This document shows, piece by piece, positions 53,723 to 61,807 of a stretch of 64,000 bases of DNA. The notes under the pieces were generated by a model. That model was not told the origin of the DNA. It worked only from the letters and a program-made list of their open reading frames with translations, and did no database searches. The DNA comes from Spirosoma pollinicola. Lineage in GTDB: Bacteria > Bacteroidota > Bacteroidia > Cytophagales > Spirosomataceae. Both the position numbers and the translations under genes were made by a program. How positions within the stretch are numbered: the first letter of the stretch is position 1; every line of letters starts with the position of its first letter. Where the stretch lies: assembly GCF_002831565.1 (NCBI RefSeq), contig NZ_CP025096.1, positions 4,936,608 through 5,000,607 on the forward strand. The letters are read 5' to 3'.

Positions 53723-53792
53723 CCCATAAAAGGCTCGTACACGAGACTAATGAGCCTACATGAGTCTGTTCCATAAGTAGGACGTTTTTCAA
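53723..53792 (+). repeat. 72-bp intergenic repeat, diverged copy
   Basis: CATAAAAGGCTCGTACACGAG, in parts: AAAAGGCTCG, ACGAGACTAATG, CTACATGAGTCTGTTCC, AGGACGTTTTTC. It begins 78 bp after the lipase stop. Confidence 0.6.
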
Positions 53793-53819
53793 GGTGCTTT
53801 TCTCGGGCCTGAAAGCAAG

Positions 53820-53854
53820 GATGACTCTGCTTAGCGACCGTAAGCAGAGTCATC
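53820..53854. terminator. 14-bp perfect hairpin between convergent genes
   Basis: GATGACTCTGCTTA pairs exactly with TAAGCAGAGTCATC around GCGACCG. There is no T-run. Its position between the convergent lipase and monooxygenase genes suggests a transcript-end structure serving either direction. Confidence 0.65.
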
Positions 53855-53988
53855 GACCATCGGTGTGGATCTAACTAAGAAGCAGGATTGATTTGACCTA
53901 GCTATTGACCAGCCAGAAAGTAGTTCAAACTAATGAGTTGAGCCAACGGAAAATAACATGGACTCAGGCACCAGCACCTTGTTCGGTT

Positions 53989-55191
53989 CTAATAGTTGGG
54001 CAAATCGATCCCTTCTTTTTCTTCATCGGCATCGTCGGAACTGAATAGGCCGACCACTTTCTGAACCGATTTGCTGGCCACGATCCCAGCCACCGTATTA
54101 AGCACTGACACACCAAATTTCGTTTCCGGGTACACCAGCTTGGGAGTGCCCGGTGGCAACTTCTGTACCTCATCTACGTAAGGGCGCATCAGCTTTTCGT
54201 AGGCCGCAAAGGCGTCCCCATGCCGTTCGTGTCGCGACAGTTCACCAGCCAGCACATAAGCCCCCACAATGGCCAGAGTCGTACCTTTTCCACTGATGGG
54301 CGTGGGGCAATACGCTGCGTCGCCAATCATCGCGACCCGCCCGTCTGACCAGCGTGGCGCTTTAATCTGACCGACTTCGTCGAAATACAGGTCATCCGTC
54401 TCGTCGATGGCCTGACGGATACGGTCGGCTTCCCAGCCCGCGCCAGCTAGTTTGGCCTTCAATAGGCTTTTTTGCTCGTCGGGCTGGCGTTTCTGGTCAG
54501 TTTCACTGCTGTCTTCCAGGAAAGCCACCGACGCCCGAATCGTGCCTTTATTATCAGGGCGGAGCATGAGCACCCGGCGGTCGACGGCGGTGTACCAGCG
54601 CCACCAGTCGTTGTCGGTTGACAGTCGGGGAATAGTCATGTAGGCGATGTAGAGGCCAAGCGATTTGAACTGAGGCTCATCGCCAAACATCAGTTGCCGG
54701 GTCTTCGACCGGACCCCGTCGGCCGCAATGACCAAATGAAACGTTTCAGTTATGCCACTGGCGAACGTTACGGATACCTCGTCTGGGTGCCGCTCCAGAT
54801 CTGTTATCGAATCGCCGAAGCGGTAATCGACGTGCTCCTTCGAACAATCATAAAGGATCCTAACTAAATCGCCCCGAAGAATTTCCAGTTCACGGGTTCC
54901 GGTGAGCGATGCCTCTTTGGGAAACTCACCGGCTACTTCGCCATTCTGGCCGATGATCTGCAAACCGACTTCAGTGGTATTTTGGGCCAGAATAGCGGCC
55001 TCGACGCCCATTTTTCGGACTACCTTCCGGGCTGGCCCATTGACGTCGATGTTCTGCCCACCCAGGCGCAGGGCCGGTGCCCGCTCGACAACGGTAACGG
55101 CGAATCCATATTTAGCCAGCCAGAAAGCTAGCGTCGGACCAGCAATGCTGGCCCCGGATATCAATACTTTCTTTGCTACTACTGTAGACAT
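53989..55191 (-). CDS. FAD-dependent monooxygenase (TetX-like group)
   Basis: 400 residues. The FAD GxGxxG-type motif is in VLISGASIAGPTLAFWLAKY (variant SGASIAG), the middle DG motif is LVIAADGVRSKTRQLMF and the GD motif is GRVAMIGDAAYCPTPISGKG. Class A flavin monooxygenases of this group hydroxylate aromatic or polyketide compounds; TetX is one member, but tetracycline activity is not shown by sequence. It is divergent from a MarR regulator across a 119-bp gap that contains a dyad. A substrate-inducible regulator/enzyme pair is the likely arrangement. Confidence 0.88.
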   Translation of the reverse strand: MSTVVAKKVLISGASIAGPTLAFWLAKYGFAVTVVERAPALRLGGQNIDVNGPARKVVRKMGVEAAILAQNTTEVGLQIIGQNGEVAGEFPKEASLTGTRELEILRGDLVRILYDCSKEHVDYRFGDSITDLERHPDEVSVTFASGITETFHLVIAADGVRSKTRQLMFGDEPQFKSLGLYIAYMTIPRLSTDNDWWRWYTAVDRRVLMLRPDNKGTIRASVAFLEDSSETDQKRQPDEQKSLLKAKLAGAGWEADRIRQAIDETDDLYFDEVGQIKAPRWSDGRVAMIGDAAYCPTPISGKGTTLAIVGAYVLAGELSRHERHGDAFAAYEKLMRPYVDEVQKLPPGTPKLVYPETKFGVSVLNTVAGIVASKSVQKVVGLFSSDDADEEKEGIDLPNY

Positions 55192-55267
55192 GCTAAAAAA
55201 TTAAGTGTTGATTTTTGAGACATTGCAGCTTTGAGCCCAGCAGGAATACTAATCAACAAAATAACTA

Positions 55268-55299
55268 TTTCGTATTATTATTGTTTGTTTAGTACGAAA
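55268..55299. promoter_or_regulatory. dyad between monooxygenase and MarR genes, candidate operator
   Basis: TTTCGTATTA (55268-55277) and TAGTACGAAA (55290-55299) are inverse repeats with one mismatch around 12 bases. The site lies 11 bp before the MarR start and about 77 bp before the monooxygenase start, well placed to repress both. Confidence 0.6.
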
Positions 55300-55310
55300 A
55301 TAAAGTAAAT

Positions 55311-55934
55311 ATGCCTTATATATCAGTTATTCCTGTCCTGACGGCCTGGGAGCGCTTCTGCGACGAGCAGCCCCAGGGGAGTCTCCGTGAGTTTGCCAGC
55401 TGGCTACTCAACCACCTTGATCCGTTGCGGCAGAGCCCGTCGCCACCCGACTCCGAACCCATTATGAAATCGGGGCAGCGCCTGTCGGAAGCCTTCGATA
55501 ATGAGGATTTTCTGGCTGGTTTTTTCATCGGACGCCTCGGCCGGTACGCCAAGTCCTACGGCAAGTCGATCATGGACGAGCACGGTTTCGCCAGCTCCGA
55601 TGAGTTTCTGTTTCTATCGCTAATTGCCCGTATGGATCAGCCAACGAAGAAAGAAGTGTGCATCGCCAACGCCACGGAACTGACCACCGGCATGGATATG
55701 CTTCGCCGACTTGGTAAAAACGGGCTGATTCAGGAAACGCCCGACGAGCGTGACGGCCGGGCTAAACGCCTATCGCTGACCGACCAGGGACAAGCCATGA
55801 TCAAACGGGTCTATGAGCAGTTTGAGCAGATCCCTAACAGCGTACTGGCCGATCTGCACGGGGTAGAGCGTAAGCAGTTCATTCAAACGCTGAAGTACCT
55901 CAACAACTACCATTTCCAATTCTACCAGCCCTGA
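55311..55934 (+). CDS. MarR-family transcriptional regulator
   Basis: 207 residues. The winged helix is clear (DQPTKKEVCIANATELTTGM, DMLRRLGKNGLIQETPDERD, then GRAKRLSLTDQGQAMIKRVY with the D-x-R wing). It shares the long N-terminal extension and overall length of the MarR protein at 22375-23001 (AWERFCDEQPQGSLREFASW here), so they are paralogues. It is divergent from the FAD monooxygenase and most likely represses it. Confidence 0.88.
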   Translation: MPYISVIPVLTAWERFCDEQPQGSLREFASWLLNHLDPLRQSPSPPDSEPIMKSGQRLSEAFDNEDFLAGFFIGRLGRYAKSYGKSIMDEHGFASSDEFLFLSLIARMDQPTKKEVCIANATELTTGMDMLRRLGKNGLIQETPDERDGRAKRLSLTDQGQAMIKRVYEQFEQIPNSVLADLHGVERKQFIQTLKYLNNYHFQFYQP

Positions 55935-56062
55935 TGCCGGTTGACGCTACTCCAGTACTTCGAACAATTCATTCGTCCTCATCTAGTATTGCTGAAAAAT
56001 GAGCAAGCATAATTCTTCGCTGGTAGGGAGGTAATCAATATACTAAGCTTCTAAAACTTGTT

Positions 56063-56133
56063 ATCTCTCGAAACGCTCCCTAGAGTGAGACTAATCGAAC
56101 TTCAAGCCTCGTCTAAGAAATAGGTGTTAGCTG
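56063..56133 (+). repeat. 72-bp intergenic repeat, diverged copy
   Basis: TCTCTCGAAACGCTCCCTAG matches the left arm; AGTGAGACTAATCGAAC and TTCAAG match the middle; the right half has decayed. It lies in the gap between the MarR gene and the convergent hydrolase gene. Confidence 0.6.
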
Positions 56134-56178
56134 CTGTAAAACTGATTCTAAAATGAATAGCCCCTTTTATCCTATAGA

Positions 56179-56985
56179 TTACAAATGTTGCCTGTAGAAA
56201 CTTACAATCTGCTCAATCAGTAAGGCTGGCTTATCATGAGGAATGTTGTGAGAAGTGCCTTCCACATAAAGTAAACGCCGATTTCGATGGCCCTTTACCA
56301 AGTTGCGCTGGTCCGCTTTAAATCGCTCGTTCTCCTTCGCGTCCAAAAAAGGACCCCGCTCCGCCATAATATCGAGTAAAGGTATAGTAAAAGGTAACGG
56401 CACTTGCCTGACATAATCACTAGTCCGCTCCATTCGGGCCAGCAAATAGTACAAGCTCATATATTCCGCTTCATAATCTTTGCGATTAAGGCTCTGAAAA
56501 TAGATTCTAGCGAATCGCATGTCAGCGTAGGAAGGTAGTCTAGGGTCGACGAGAATAATGCCCTTCACCTGAGCCGGATGCCGAGCAGCATAGACCCGGT
56601 TGTAAAAAGCACCTAATGAGTGGCCAATCAGTAACAGATTCTTATTACTGTATCCAAGTTGTTGTAAAGCCGTCTCTAGGCTTTTGATTTCTTGGAGAAT
56701 GGTATAGCCCGCTGTGTCAAAGCTACTTTGGCCAAAGCCCGCCCGATCATAGGTGATGACGGTTGCTTGCAGACGCTGATGCACGATTAGAGCAATAGAG
56801 TCCCATTGGGAGGCGTCCTGTCCGCCCCCTGATTCAAAGAGAATAGGTGGCTTCTCCCCTTTTACTAGTCTAAAATGAAGCCGATAAGGATGAGCGTCAA
56901 CGATTGTGTCAAGGAGTTGAGCATTAACGTTGACATTTATCACGAGGGATAGCCCAATGAGAACGATTTGTAAAAAATACTTCAT
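56179..56985 (-). CDS. exported alpha/beta-hydrolase
   Basis: 268 residues with a signal peptide (MKYFLQIVLIGLSLVINVNV, then NAQ). The nucleophile elbow is LLLIGHSLGAFYNRVYAARH. The oxyanion strand is PPILFESGGGQDASQWDSIA, the strand after the elbow ends GIILVDPRLPSY, and the catalytic His is in VEGTSHNIPHDKP. This is a typical small-molecule ester or lactone hydrolase pattern. No specific substrate can be inferred. It is alone between two dispersed repeats. Confidence 0.87.
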   Translation of the reverse strand: MKYFLQIVLIGLSLVINVNVNAQLLDTIVDAHPYRLHFRLVKGEKPPILFESGGGQDASQWDSIALIVHQRLQATVITYDRAGFGQSSFDTAGYTILQEIKSLETALQQLGYSNKNLLLIGHSLGAFYNRVYAARHPAQVKGIILVDPRLPSYADMRFARIYFQSLNRKDYEAEYMSLYYLLARMERTSDYVRQVPLPFTIPLLDIMAERGPFLDAKENERFKADQRNLVKGHRNRRLLYVEGTSHNIPHDKPALLIEQIVSFYRQHL

Positions 56986-57108
56986 TAGGTAGTGTAGGGC
57001 TTTTCTACGCGCATAAACTTATAGATTCACAACTGAGCAAAAATACATTTTACAATGGACATTTTTGATAAGCTATTTATTCTCAAGTGATTGCCTCCCA
57101 CCTAATCC

Positions 57109-57181
57109 AAAGAAAACGTTCCCACATGAGATTTAGGGGATTTCATGCATCTGCTCATTATAAAGGGCGGTTTGTGAAATA
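57109..57181 (+). repeat. 72-bp intergenic repeat
   Basis: AAAGAAAACGTTCCC, ACATGAGATTTAGG, TTTCATGCATCTGCTC, AAAGGGCGGTTTGTG in family order. It lies in the 331-bp gap between divergent genes at 56985 and 57317. Confidence 0.75.
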
Positions 57182-57316
57182 CCGCTTCACTGAATTACTT
57201 ACTACAGCTTCGGCTACAAGTTGTCTTATCGTGTAAAACAGTAGGTTAATCTTATCTTACAATTTGTATTACTTAACATGCAGGTGATTATGTAACAAAG
57301 TGTATTTTTAAACGAT

Positions 57317-58441
57317 ATGTTGATTTATTGTCCCCGGCATTTTCTTGAAAAGAGTTTACTACTTTACTGCCTATTCAGTCTGTTCCTATTCGGGTGTAAG
57401 CAACCTGATGTCTCAAATCAGGACGCTACTATTTATATAAACAATCCGAGAGTGATTGCTGCCCTGGACACCAAGACAGGGGCAATTCGCTGGCAAAAAG
57501 ATAGTCAAGGACCTGCCTATGCCAGCATGATTACTTCAAGTAAGCAGCTTTACGTGCCAAAGTCAAATACCGTTCAAATCTTAGACTTGAAAACGGGAAA
57601 TGATCAATCTGAAATATCGTTATCAGCTTATAGCGAATTCCAGGGACTAGCCTTGGCAAACGACATTTTATATGTCGGCGATAGCAATAGTGCCAGCTTT
57701 TACGCTTTTGATACGGCCACCGGTAAAACCAAATGGTCATTTAGCAATAAGTATGGGGGTGTATTTAGTGTAGCCGCTATCAGTAGCGGTTCGGTTTTCT
57801 TTGGTAATAGTGAGGGGCAATTCTATGCTTTGGATGCCCTAACGGGAAATGTAAAGTGGACATTCCGGGCATTACGTGAAATCAATTCTTCCCCTGTAGT
57901 TGTAAATGGGGTTGTCTATTTTGGATGTGGCGACGGTAAACTATACGCATTAGACGCGGTAAACGGCACGATAAAGTGGTCTTTTGCTGCGGGTGGTGGT
58001 ATAGATTCTAGTCCAAAAGTGGCGAATGGAATCATTTATGTAGGAAGCCAAGACAATAACGTATATGCTATTGATGCTGCGACAGGGCTGAAGCGATGGA
58101 CATTCGAAACGGGTGACGATGTGTCATCAAGTCCGGTTGTCGCTGAGGGTATCCTATATGTCGGAAGTAACGATCAAAACTTATATGCCATCGATGCCAC
58201 TTCCGGACAGCAGAAATGGGTGTATAAGGCAAGTAAAGCATTTTTTTTATCTAGTCCGGTTGTACTTGATGAAATGGTATATATAGGCGGATCAGATGGT
58301 ATGTTTTATGCCCTTGATGTAGCAAGTGGCACTGTCAAATGGACGTTTAAGGGCGGGGTATTCTTTGGCGCTACGGCAGTAATCTGTCGAGGTGGCTCCA
58401 TAGTTGGACACTATCCATCAAACTGTGGTTCTAAGCAGTAA
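57317..58441 (+). CDS. PQQ-type beta-propeller lipoprotein
   Basis: 374 residues. Signal peptide with lipobox LFLFGC, so membrane-anchored. The rest is a tandem array of about seven ~40-residue PQQ/BamB-like propeller repeats with the A-x-D-x-x-T/S-G-x-x-x-W pattern (YALDAVNGTIKWSFAAGGGI; YAIDAATGLKRWTFETGDDV; YAIDATSGQQKWVYKASKA; YALDVASGTVKWTFKGG). There are no clear enzyme residues, so it is more likely a binding or scaffold protein, like BamB, than a quinoprotein dehydrogenase. The repeats are unusually regular. Confidence 0.85.
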   Translation: MLIYCPRHFLEKSLLLYCLFSLFLFGCKQPDVSNQDATIYINNPRVIAALDTKTGAIRWQKDSQGPAYASMITSSKQLYVPKSNTVQILDLKTGNDQSEISLSAYSEFQGLALANDILYVGDSNSASFYAFDTATGKTKWSFSNKYGGVFSVAAISSGSVFFGNSEGQFYALDALTGNVKWTFRALREINSSPVVVNGVVYFGCGDGKLYALDAVNGTIKWSFAAGGGIDSSPKVANGIIYVGSQDNNVYAIDAATGLKRWTFETGDDVSSSPVVAEGILYVGSNDQNLYAIDATSGQQKWVYKASKAFFLSSPVVLDEMVYIGGSDGMFYALDVASGTVKWTFKGGVFFGATAVICRGGSIVGHYPSNCGSKQ

Positions 58442-58515
58442 TTATATCTATTCTTAATTATAAATCTGCGACCGTATGCAACCAACTAAGTTAAATAATT
58501 TTTATTAATCGTCTT

Positions 58516-58570
58516 GTAAAAACGCTTACCGGAATGAGCAGCAGCAGAGGTCATGTATTTGCTTATCTTA
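58516..58570 (+). repeat. 72-bp intergenic repeat, partial
   Basis: GTAAAAACGCTTACCGGAATGAG and GGTCATGTATTTGC (each within the 20-base limits as AAAAACGCTTACCGGAATGA and TCATGTATTTGC) match the left arm and the middle. The right arm is missing. It lies 74 bp after the propeller gene stop. Confidence 0.5.
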
Positions 58571-58659
58571 CTATATCTTAGTAGGATAATTTATCTCCTT
58601 GATTTTAAGTACGGTCTGATTCCATACTATCGGTAAAAAGTGGGTTCGACAAAAAATAT

Positions 58660-60126
58660 ATGACCAGTTTATTCAAGCTCATTCTAGTTCTAACCCTTTG
58701 CGCCAATGCCACCGCTCAGACCAAATCGGGCAGTTCAACCAATGGCTTTAAAGTAGAGGGATACATCAATGGAATGCGTGACTCAACCCTGGTACTAGCT
58801 CATTGGTATGGAGCTACCTCCTTCATTCCGAAGGATACAGTTCTTGTAAATGCACAAGGGTATTTTTCTTTTGAAGGGGATAAGCCCTTACCACAAGGGC
58901 TTTACTTAGTCGTTCCTCCCTCAAAACGGGACATAGGGCTCCACTTAATCATTACCGAGCAACAGCGGTTTTCCTTTAAGACAGATACGGCTAATCTAAT
59001 TAAGAATATGAAGGTTAGCCAATCGAAAGAGAATGAGTTGTTCTACGCTTACCAGCAGCAATTAGGCCAGTTTAATGAGGAAGCCAAGACGATCAGTTTG
59101 AAGAACAAAGCGGCTAGTCCATCCGCTGACAATACGACAGCTAAAGATGGATTGGCTGAACTAACCAAGCGGGCTAAAGCCTACCAAGCGCAATTCATGA
59201 AGGAGCATAAGGGCTCGTTTGCCGTCGAACTTTTCAAAGCGACGGCGGAGCCGACTCTCCCGACAGCGCCTATGGCTGCCAACGGAAGAGCCGACTCAAA
59301 TTGGGTCTTCAACTACTACAAAGCGCACTACTGGGACGGCTACAATTGGACTGATGAGCGGCTGATTCGCACCCCCGTCTTACAAACCAAACTGAATCGC
59401 TATATTCAGGAATTGACCGTCCAAAACGTGGACTCCCTGGTAAAGGAAGCGGATTGGCTGGTGGGTAAAGCGAAAGCTTCTGAGGTTAAAACCTATATCA
59501 TCTGGTACATTACCAGTCAATACGAACGACCTAAAGTGATAGGGACCGATGGAGTCTTTATTCATATGGCCGAGAAATATTGGCTGACTGGTGTGTATCC
59601 AGTAAGTGATCCGGCAACCCTGAAGACGATGCGGGAACGGGTGGCTATTTTAAAGCCGCTACAAGTAGGCAAAGCCTTCCCCTTTTTCAAGGCGAGTGAT
59701 ACGCTTCAGCACCCGATTAGCTTACAAAGCCTGAAGGCCGATTATACCGTCATTTTCTTTTATGCTCCCCACTGCGGGCATTGTCGAGATACGGCTCCAA
59801 AACTTAAACAGCTAGCCGATCGCTATTTCAATGAAGGCGTTCGAGTAGCGGCCATTGCGGTGGATGACAGTGAAGCGGATTGGAAGAAGTTCATTCGGGA
59901 GTTTCGCTTAACCAATTTTATTCACGGCTACGATTTGACCCACACCTTAAGTTTTCAACGAGTGTATGACGTGGCTATGACGCCGACGATCTATATTCTA
60001 GACAAAGACAAACGGATTATTGCCCGTCAATTGCCGTTTGAACAAGTGGAAGACTTCATTCTTTTTCATCAGCGACAGCAGGTTGGGGCTTCTTCCAGTA
60101 AGAAGGTAATGCCAGGCAAATTATAG
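58660..60126 (+). CDS. TlpA-like thioredoxin-domain protein with DUF4369/DUF5106
   Basis: 488 residues, exported (signal peptide up to NATAQ). The N-terminal beta domain (GFKVEGYINGMRDSTLVLAH; NAQGYFSFEGDKPLPQGLYL) is DUF4369-like. A helical middle (DUF5106-like) and a C-terminal thioredoxin fold follow, with the redox motif CGHC (YAPHCGHCRDTAPKLKQLAD) and a cis-Pro segment (VAMTPTIYILDKDKRI). Such proteins reduce disulphides or assist cytochrome c or cell-envelope protein maturation. It is alone, followed by the best-preserved 72-bp repeat. Confidence 0.88.
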   Translation: MTSLFKLILVLTLCANATAQTKSGSSTNGFKVEGYINGMRDSTLVLAHWYGATSFIPKDTVLVNAQGYFSFEGDKPLPQGLYLVVPPSKRDIGLHLIITEQQRFSFKTDTANLIKNMKVSQSKENELFYAYQQQLGQFNEEAKTISLKNKAASPSADNTTAKDGLAELTKRAKAYQAQFMKEHKGSFAVELFKATAEPTLPTAPMAANGRADSNWVFNYYKAHYWDGYNWTDERLIRTPVLQTKLNRYIQELTVQNVDSLVKEADWLVGKAKASEVKTYIIWYITSQYERPKVIGTDGVFIHMAEKYWLTGVYPVSDPATLKTMRERVAILKPLQVGKAFPFFKASDTLQHPISLQSLKADYTVIFFYAPHCGHCRDTAPKLKQLADRYFNEGVRVAAIAVDDSEADWKKFIREFRLTNFIHGYDLTHTLSFQRVYDVAMTPTIYILDKDKRIIARQLPFEQVEDFILFHQRQQVGASSSKKVMPGKL

Positions 60127-60150
60127 CCAGTTTTCACATTTTGATTTATC

Positions 60151-60221
60151 TTCCTAAAACGCTCCAGATTGAGACATTTAATCGTTCATCTATCTGCACC
60201 CTAAATGGGGCGTTTTAGGAA
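60151..60221 (+). repeat. 72-bp intergenic repeat, best palindromic copy
   Basis: The type member. The outer 12 bases TTCCTAAAACGC (60151-60162) are an exact inverse of GCGTTTTAGGAA (60210-60221). Inside are GCTCC, GATTGAGACATTTA, TTCATCTATCTGCACC and AAATGGGGCG. It starts 25 bp after the TlpA-like stop. The RNA would form a long hairpin with an unpaired conserved core. Confidence 0.85.
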
Positions 60222-60316
60222 ACAGTGAATCAACGTAGACTTAACAATGAATAACATTTCTTCCGAGTGGTACCGACAGTAGAATTAGCTAATTTGTCGC
60301 AAAATGATCTCTTACC

Positions 60317-60898
60317 ATGAATGATTATTGGATAGCCATACGTGAACAAGTCAATGCCATTTTGCCAGCATTAGCTACTAGTTTCAATCCACCTGCTTCT
60401 GATGATCAGATTGATTTCTTAGAAAAGGTATTGAATGTATCGCTTCCCCAATCTTTTATAACATATCTGAAGACATTTAACGGACAGCATCAAATTGAGC
60501 CGCCATTTGAACCTTTGATACTTGGCTACAATTATCTCTTCAGTGTTAATGAGATCCTCAACAATTGGTCATGCTATGTGGACTTGTTTGACGATGATCC
60601 AAAAATTGACTTCCTGGTAGAAAACAAGGTACAACCTGTATATTGGGATCGTGGCTGGATTCCATTCGCGGGCTTCAATGGTGGCTCAAGTTTACTTTGC
60701 ATTGACTTGAACCCTGGCAGAAACGGTTACCGAGGCCAGATTATACAATATTTTCATGCTTGTGATCTCGAAGCAGATGACATTGTTAAGGCAGCGTCAT
60801 TTGATGATTTCAGTGAAATCCTACTGGCTCGACTCACCACACATCAATATGAAATAGATGATAACATAATCTGTTTTACTGACGAATGGTTTGTATAA
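60317..60898 (+). CDS. SMI1/KNR4-family protein
   Basis: 193 residues. The N-terminal PPASDDQIDFLEKVLNVSLP, QSFITYLKTFNGQHQI and the acidic-aromatic core (VYWDRGWIPFAGFNGGSSLL, CIDLNPGRNGYRGQI) are the SMI1/KNR4 (SUKH) signature. In bacteria many members are immunity proteins against polymorphic toxins, but stand-alone copies exist with no toxin beside them, as here. The role in this genome is open. Confidence 0.88.
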   Translation: MNDYWIAIREQVNAILPALATSFNPPASDDQIDFLEKVLNVSLPQSFITYLKTFNGQHQIEPPFEPLILGYNYLFSVNEILNNWSCYVDLFDDDPKIDFLVENKVQPVYWDRGWIPFAGFNGGSSLLCIDLNPGRNGYRGQIIQYFHACDLEADDIVKAASFDDFSEILLARLTTHQYEIDDNIICFTDEWFV

Positions 60899-61084
60899 TA
60901 AGCTAGCTGCTAGGCGACAAGACGCTCGTCGGTGAGGAAAATTAACAGTCTTACCAAACAAGGGTGTCAAGGCTCATTTACGCTCTGTTTAAGAAATTTC
61001 TGCCGTCTCGTTAAATCCCTCATAAAATAACATAAAGTGAACGGCAGTAGTATTAGCGATGATCTATCGTCCACTCGTTAAGGT

Positions 61085-61807
61085 CTATTTTGCCAATCGT
61101 CGCAGTAGATCATCCCGGTAGCTGGACGAGACCGGAAGCCGCTTGCCCCCCAGGCTCACTTGATGCCGCTCCACTTTATCGACTTTAGTCAGCGCGATCA
61201 CATACGACTTATGAATGCGGAGGTACTCGCCGACCGGTAGCTTGGCCAGCACCTCCGATAGGCTCATGCGGCTCAACGTTTGCTTACTCAACTCAACAAA
61301 GGTTAGATAATTGTCATCGGCTTCAATGTACAGCAGATCGGCTAGATTAACCCGGCTCCAGTCGTACCCTGTTTTGACAAACAACTCAGCCCCAGCCACA
61401 CTCTGAACCGATTCATTGACCCGCTTTTGAGCGGTGACTTTCTCTAAGGCCCGGCTGCTCGCTTGCAAAAAGCGGCTTAGACTGATGGGCTTCAATAAAT
61501 AATCCAGGGCTGCTACCTCGAAACCTTCTAGTGCATAACCCGCATGAGCCGTGGTAAATATGACGACCACTGGCTCGGGCAATAAGCGGACCAGTTCTAG
61601 GCCCGACAAGTCCGGCATCTGAATGTCGACAAATAAAAGATCAACGGGATGACCCTGCATATACGCCAAGGCTTCGGTTGCGCTCAGGAAACTACCCAAT
61701 AACGCTAAATAGGGCACTTTGGCCGCATGGGATTCGATGATACGCAGCCCAATCGGCTCATCATCCACCGCGATACAACGGAGGGAATGGACGGCAACTG
61801 TATTCAT
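61085..61807 (-). CDS. LytTR-type response regulator
   Basis: 240 residues. Receiver domain with the acidic pocket near residue 15 (IAVDDEPIG), phosphoacceptor Asp61 (LLFVDIQMPDLSGLELV) and Lys in LLKPISLSRFLQ. The C-terminal LytTR DNA-binding domain has VKTGYDWSRVNLADLLYIEA, then ADDNYLTFVEL and LAKLPVGEYLRIHKSYVIAL. It overlaps by 4 bp (ATGA) the TlpA-like gene upstream, so translation is coupled. Its kinase is almost certainly the LytS-like protein at 63313, the first visible gene of the operon. Confidence 0.95.
   Translation of the reverse strand: MNTVAVHSLRCIAVDDEPIGLRIIESHAAKVPYLALLGSFLSATEALAYMQGHPVDLLFVDIQMPDLSGLELVRLLPEPVVVIFTTAHAGYALEGFEVAALDYLLKPISLSRFLQASSRALEKVTAQKRVNESVQSVAGAELFVKTGYDWSRVNLADLLYIEADDNYLTFVELSKQTLSRMSLSEVLAKLPVGEYLRIHKSYVIALTKVDKVERHQVSLGGKRLPVSSSYRDDLLRRLAK

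Noticed and set aside
53989..55191. Tetracycline-inactivating TetX
   Set aside because: Only general class A flavin monooxygenase motifs can be seen; substrate-specific residues cannot be judged by eye.
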